This document shows positions 5,423 through 6,511 of a stretch of DNA of 6,511 bases, piece after piece; position 1 is the first letter of the stretch; each line of letters begins with the position of its first letter. Location: positions 1 through 6,511 of the forward strand of contig JAQUAC010000132.1 in NCBI GenBank assembly GCA_028687415.1, read 5' to 3'. The notes below the pieces were generated by a model. It searched no databases and was not told the DNA's origin. It saw only the letters and a program-made list of their open reading frames with translations. The DNA comes from Acidocella sp. (GTDB taxonomy: Bacteria > Pseudomonadota > Alphaproteobacteria > Acetobacterales > Acetobacteraceae). The translations under genes were made by a program, and so were the position numbers.

Positions 5423-5439
5423 TACCTTGCGTGGCGGTA
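5423..5439. promoter_or_regulatory. Second, weaker inverted repeat upstream of the SDR gene
   Basis: TACC (5423-5426) and GGTA (5436-5439) form a 4-bp inverted repeat with a 9-bp spacer, 21 bp before the dehydrogenase start. Arms this short can occur by chance. A GGTAAGTA stretch at 5372-5379, close to the hxlR ribosome-binding site, is another possible half-site. Confidence 0.25.
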
Positions 5440-5460
5440 CAGAAAAACAAGGAGCACAGC

Positions 5461-6213
5461 GTGAAAATAGCAGTTATCACCGGCGGCAGCCGTGGGCTTG
5501 GGCAGAACATGGCCCAGCATGTGGCGGCACAGGGGCATGGCGTGGTCATCACTTATAAATCCCGTGCGGCGGAGGCCGGGGAGGTGGTGCGGCGCATCGA
5601 AGCCGCCGGCGGCAAGGCGGCCGCGCTTCCGCTAGATGTCGCCCGCAGCGCGGATTTCCCCGCCTTCGCCATGGCGCTGCGCGGCGTGCTGCGGGATGTG
5701 TGGGACACGGAGGGTTTCGACTTTCTGGTTAACAACGCCGGTATCGGCACCAATGCCCCCTTCGCTGAAACCACCGAGGCGCAGTTCGACGAGCTGGTGG
5801 CCATTCATTTGAAGGCACCGTTTTTTCTCACCCAGGCGCTGCTGCCGGTGCTCCGTGATGGTGGGCGGATCGTAAACGTCTCCTCCGGCCTGGCGCGCTT
5901 CACCCTGCCCGGCTACGCCGCCTACGCCGCCATGAAGGGCGGGGTGGAAGTGCTGACCCGCTACATGGCCAAGGAGCTAGGGGCGCGCCGGATCAGCGTG
6001 AACACCATCGCGCCGGGGGCCATAGAGACCGATTTCGGCGGCGCCGCGGTGCGCGACAACCCGCAAGTCAACCAGTTCATCGCCGCCCAGACGGCGCTGG
6101 GCCGGGCCGGGCTGCCGGACGACATCGGCGGCGCGGTGGCCGCCCTGCTCGGCGGTGGAACCGGCTGGATCAATGGTCAGCGCATCGAGGTCTCAGGCGG
6201 CATGTATCTCTGA
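5461..6213 (+). CDS. Short-chain dehydrogenase/reductase (classical SDR)
   Basis: This is a cytoplasmic NAD(P)-dependent oxidoreductase of 250 residues, the normal length of classical SDRs. The Rossmann fold starts at once: MKIAVITGGSRGLGQNMA, with the cofactor motif TGGSRGLG at 7-14. Other marks are D59 in LPLDVA, NNAG (91-94), S142 in VNVSSG, the Y155-x-x-x-K159 pair (YAAMK) and the IAPGAIETDF segment (183-192), ending WINGQRIEVSGGMYL. The position usually held by the tetrad Asn is His116 (VAIHLKAPFFLTQ), a known variation in part of the family. T31, Y32 and K33 after the second strand hint at NADP(H) preference. The substrate cannot be predicted. The GTG start at 5461 has AAGGAG six nt upstream; a longer frame to about 5392 has no family match. 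It is divergent from hxlR and probably its target. Its stop abuts that of the converging CpdB-like gene. Confidence 0.93.
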   Translation: MKIAVITGGSRGLGQNMAQHVAAQGHGVVITYKSRAAEAGEVVRRIEAAGGKAAALPLDVARSADFPAFAMALRGVLRDVWDTEGFDFLVNNAGIGTNAPFAETTEAQFDELVAIHLKAPFFLTQALLPVLRDGGRIVNVSSGLARFTLPGYAAYAAMKGGVEVLTRYMAKELGARRISVNTIAPGAIETDFGGAAVRDNPQVNQFIAAQTALGRAGLPDDIGGAVAALLGGGTGWINGQRIEVSGGMYL

Positions 6214-6511
6214 TCAGCTCAGCTGCAGGCCATACTGCGTGTAGCCGCTCCCGGTATCGCCCAGGCTGGCGATGCCGGGCTGGCGTAGTAGATATTTCGC
6301 CGCCGCCGGAGCGCTTTGGAACGTCACCGTCACCGGCGCGCCGACAGGCGCGAAGGACCATACTTCCGGCGTTGCCACGGTAATCTCCTGCTGCGTCAGT
6401 ATATAGCGCACGATCACATCCCGGATCTGGTCCGGCGCGCGCAACACCACATCGGCGGGGTCGTGCACAATGCCGCCGCTATCCGCCCGGTAATTATTGG
6501 TGACGACGAAG
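6214..6511 (-). CDS. cpdB: 2',3'-cyclic-nucleotide 2'-phosphodiesterase/3'-nucleotidase, C-terminal part
   Basis: The frame is open to the right edge of the window, so the metallophosphatase domain and start are missing; 98 C-terminal residues remain. FVVTNNYRADSGG, then a segment ending DVVLRAPDQIRDVIVRYI, then EVWSFAPVG, VTVTFQSAPAAAKYLL and the ending GSGYTQYGLQLS follow, in order, the C-terminal domain of CpdB (E. coli has FVVATNNYRAYGGKF and ends GFAVYQIDLSK). This domain binds the nucleotide base; the aromatic residue in NNYRA fits the stacking position. Family members are periplasmic and salvage nucleotides released from RNA. A GTG inside the fragment (6468) lies mid-domain and is not the start. 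The gene may instead be a sister 5'-nucleotidase, but the NNYRA motif favours CpdB. It converges on the SDR gene with no gap: the two TGA stops form TGATCA (6211-6216). Confidence 0.75.
   Translation of the reverse strand, partial: FVVTNNYRADSGGIVHDPADVVLRAPDQIRDVIVRYILTQQEITVATPEVWSFAPVGAPVTVTFQSAPAAAKYLLRQPGIASLGDTGSGYTQYGLQLS

Noticed and set aside
5392..5460. Upstream extension of the dehydrogenase
   Set aside because: The Rossmann fold starts immediately at GTG 5461, which has a well-spaced AAGGAG; the extension would cover the intergenic palindrome.
6214..6468. Complete small protein starting at GTG 6468
   Set aside because: The frame stays open to the window edge, and the residues upstream (FVVTNNYRA) are the conserved part of the CpdB C-terminal domain, so it is a fragment of a longer gene.

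Overview
The window is GC-rich, densely packed chromosomal DNA that looks alphaproteobacterial. The aroQ-accB-accC order on one strand, the GC-biased codon use, the non-ATG starts and the protein styles all fit that class, perhaps an Acetobacteraceae or Rhodospirillales member. The family-level guess is inference, not proof. I count nine protein-coding genes. The GNAT acetyltransferase at the left edge and the CpdB-like gene at the right edge run off the window. There are no tRNAs, rRNAs, CRISPR arrays, insertion sequences or phage genes.

Layout. Positions 2-280 (+) are the C-terminal end of a GNAT acetyltransferase, closed by a perfect bidirectional terminator (265-293). Facing it on the minus strand is a tight operon, aroQ (2542-2090), accB (2093-1638) and accC (1631-294). 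It encodes type II dehydroquinate dehydratase (shikimate pathway) and the carrier and carboxylase halves of acetyl-CoA carboxylase (fatty acid synthesis). A 97-bp gap separates aroQ from the divergent thiS-thiG pair (2640-3656, +), which makes the thiazole half of thiamin. A membrane protein of VC0807 type (3653-4306, +) follows thiG with a 4-nt overlap and apparently starts on CTG. It meets, stop codon into stop codon, an exported DUF2147 protein on the minus strand (4770-4303).

The right part holds an HxlR-type regulator (5356-4916, -) divergent from a short-chain dehydrogenase (5461-6213, +). Their 104-bp gap carries palindromic candidate operators. The dehydrogenase abuts, again stop against stop, the C-terminal end of a CpdB-like 2',3'-cyclic nucleotide phosphodiesterase/3'-nucleotidase (6214-6511, -).

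The gene content is mostly ordinary core metabolism plus one local regulator/enzyme pair, and I see no new defence, mobile or biosynthetic system. The points worth a second look concern expression: a CTG start inside the thiG stop, a TTG-started accC in frame with and 6 nt after accB, a possibly leaderless thiS mRNA, TTG and GTG starts backed by good ribosome-binding sites, and convergent gene pairs with no intergenic space.
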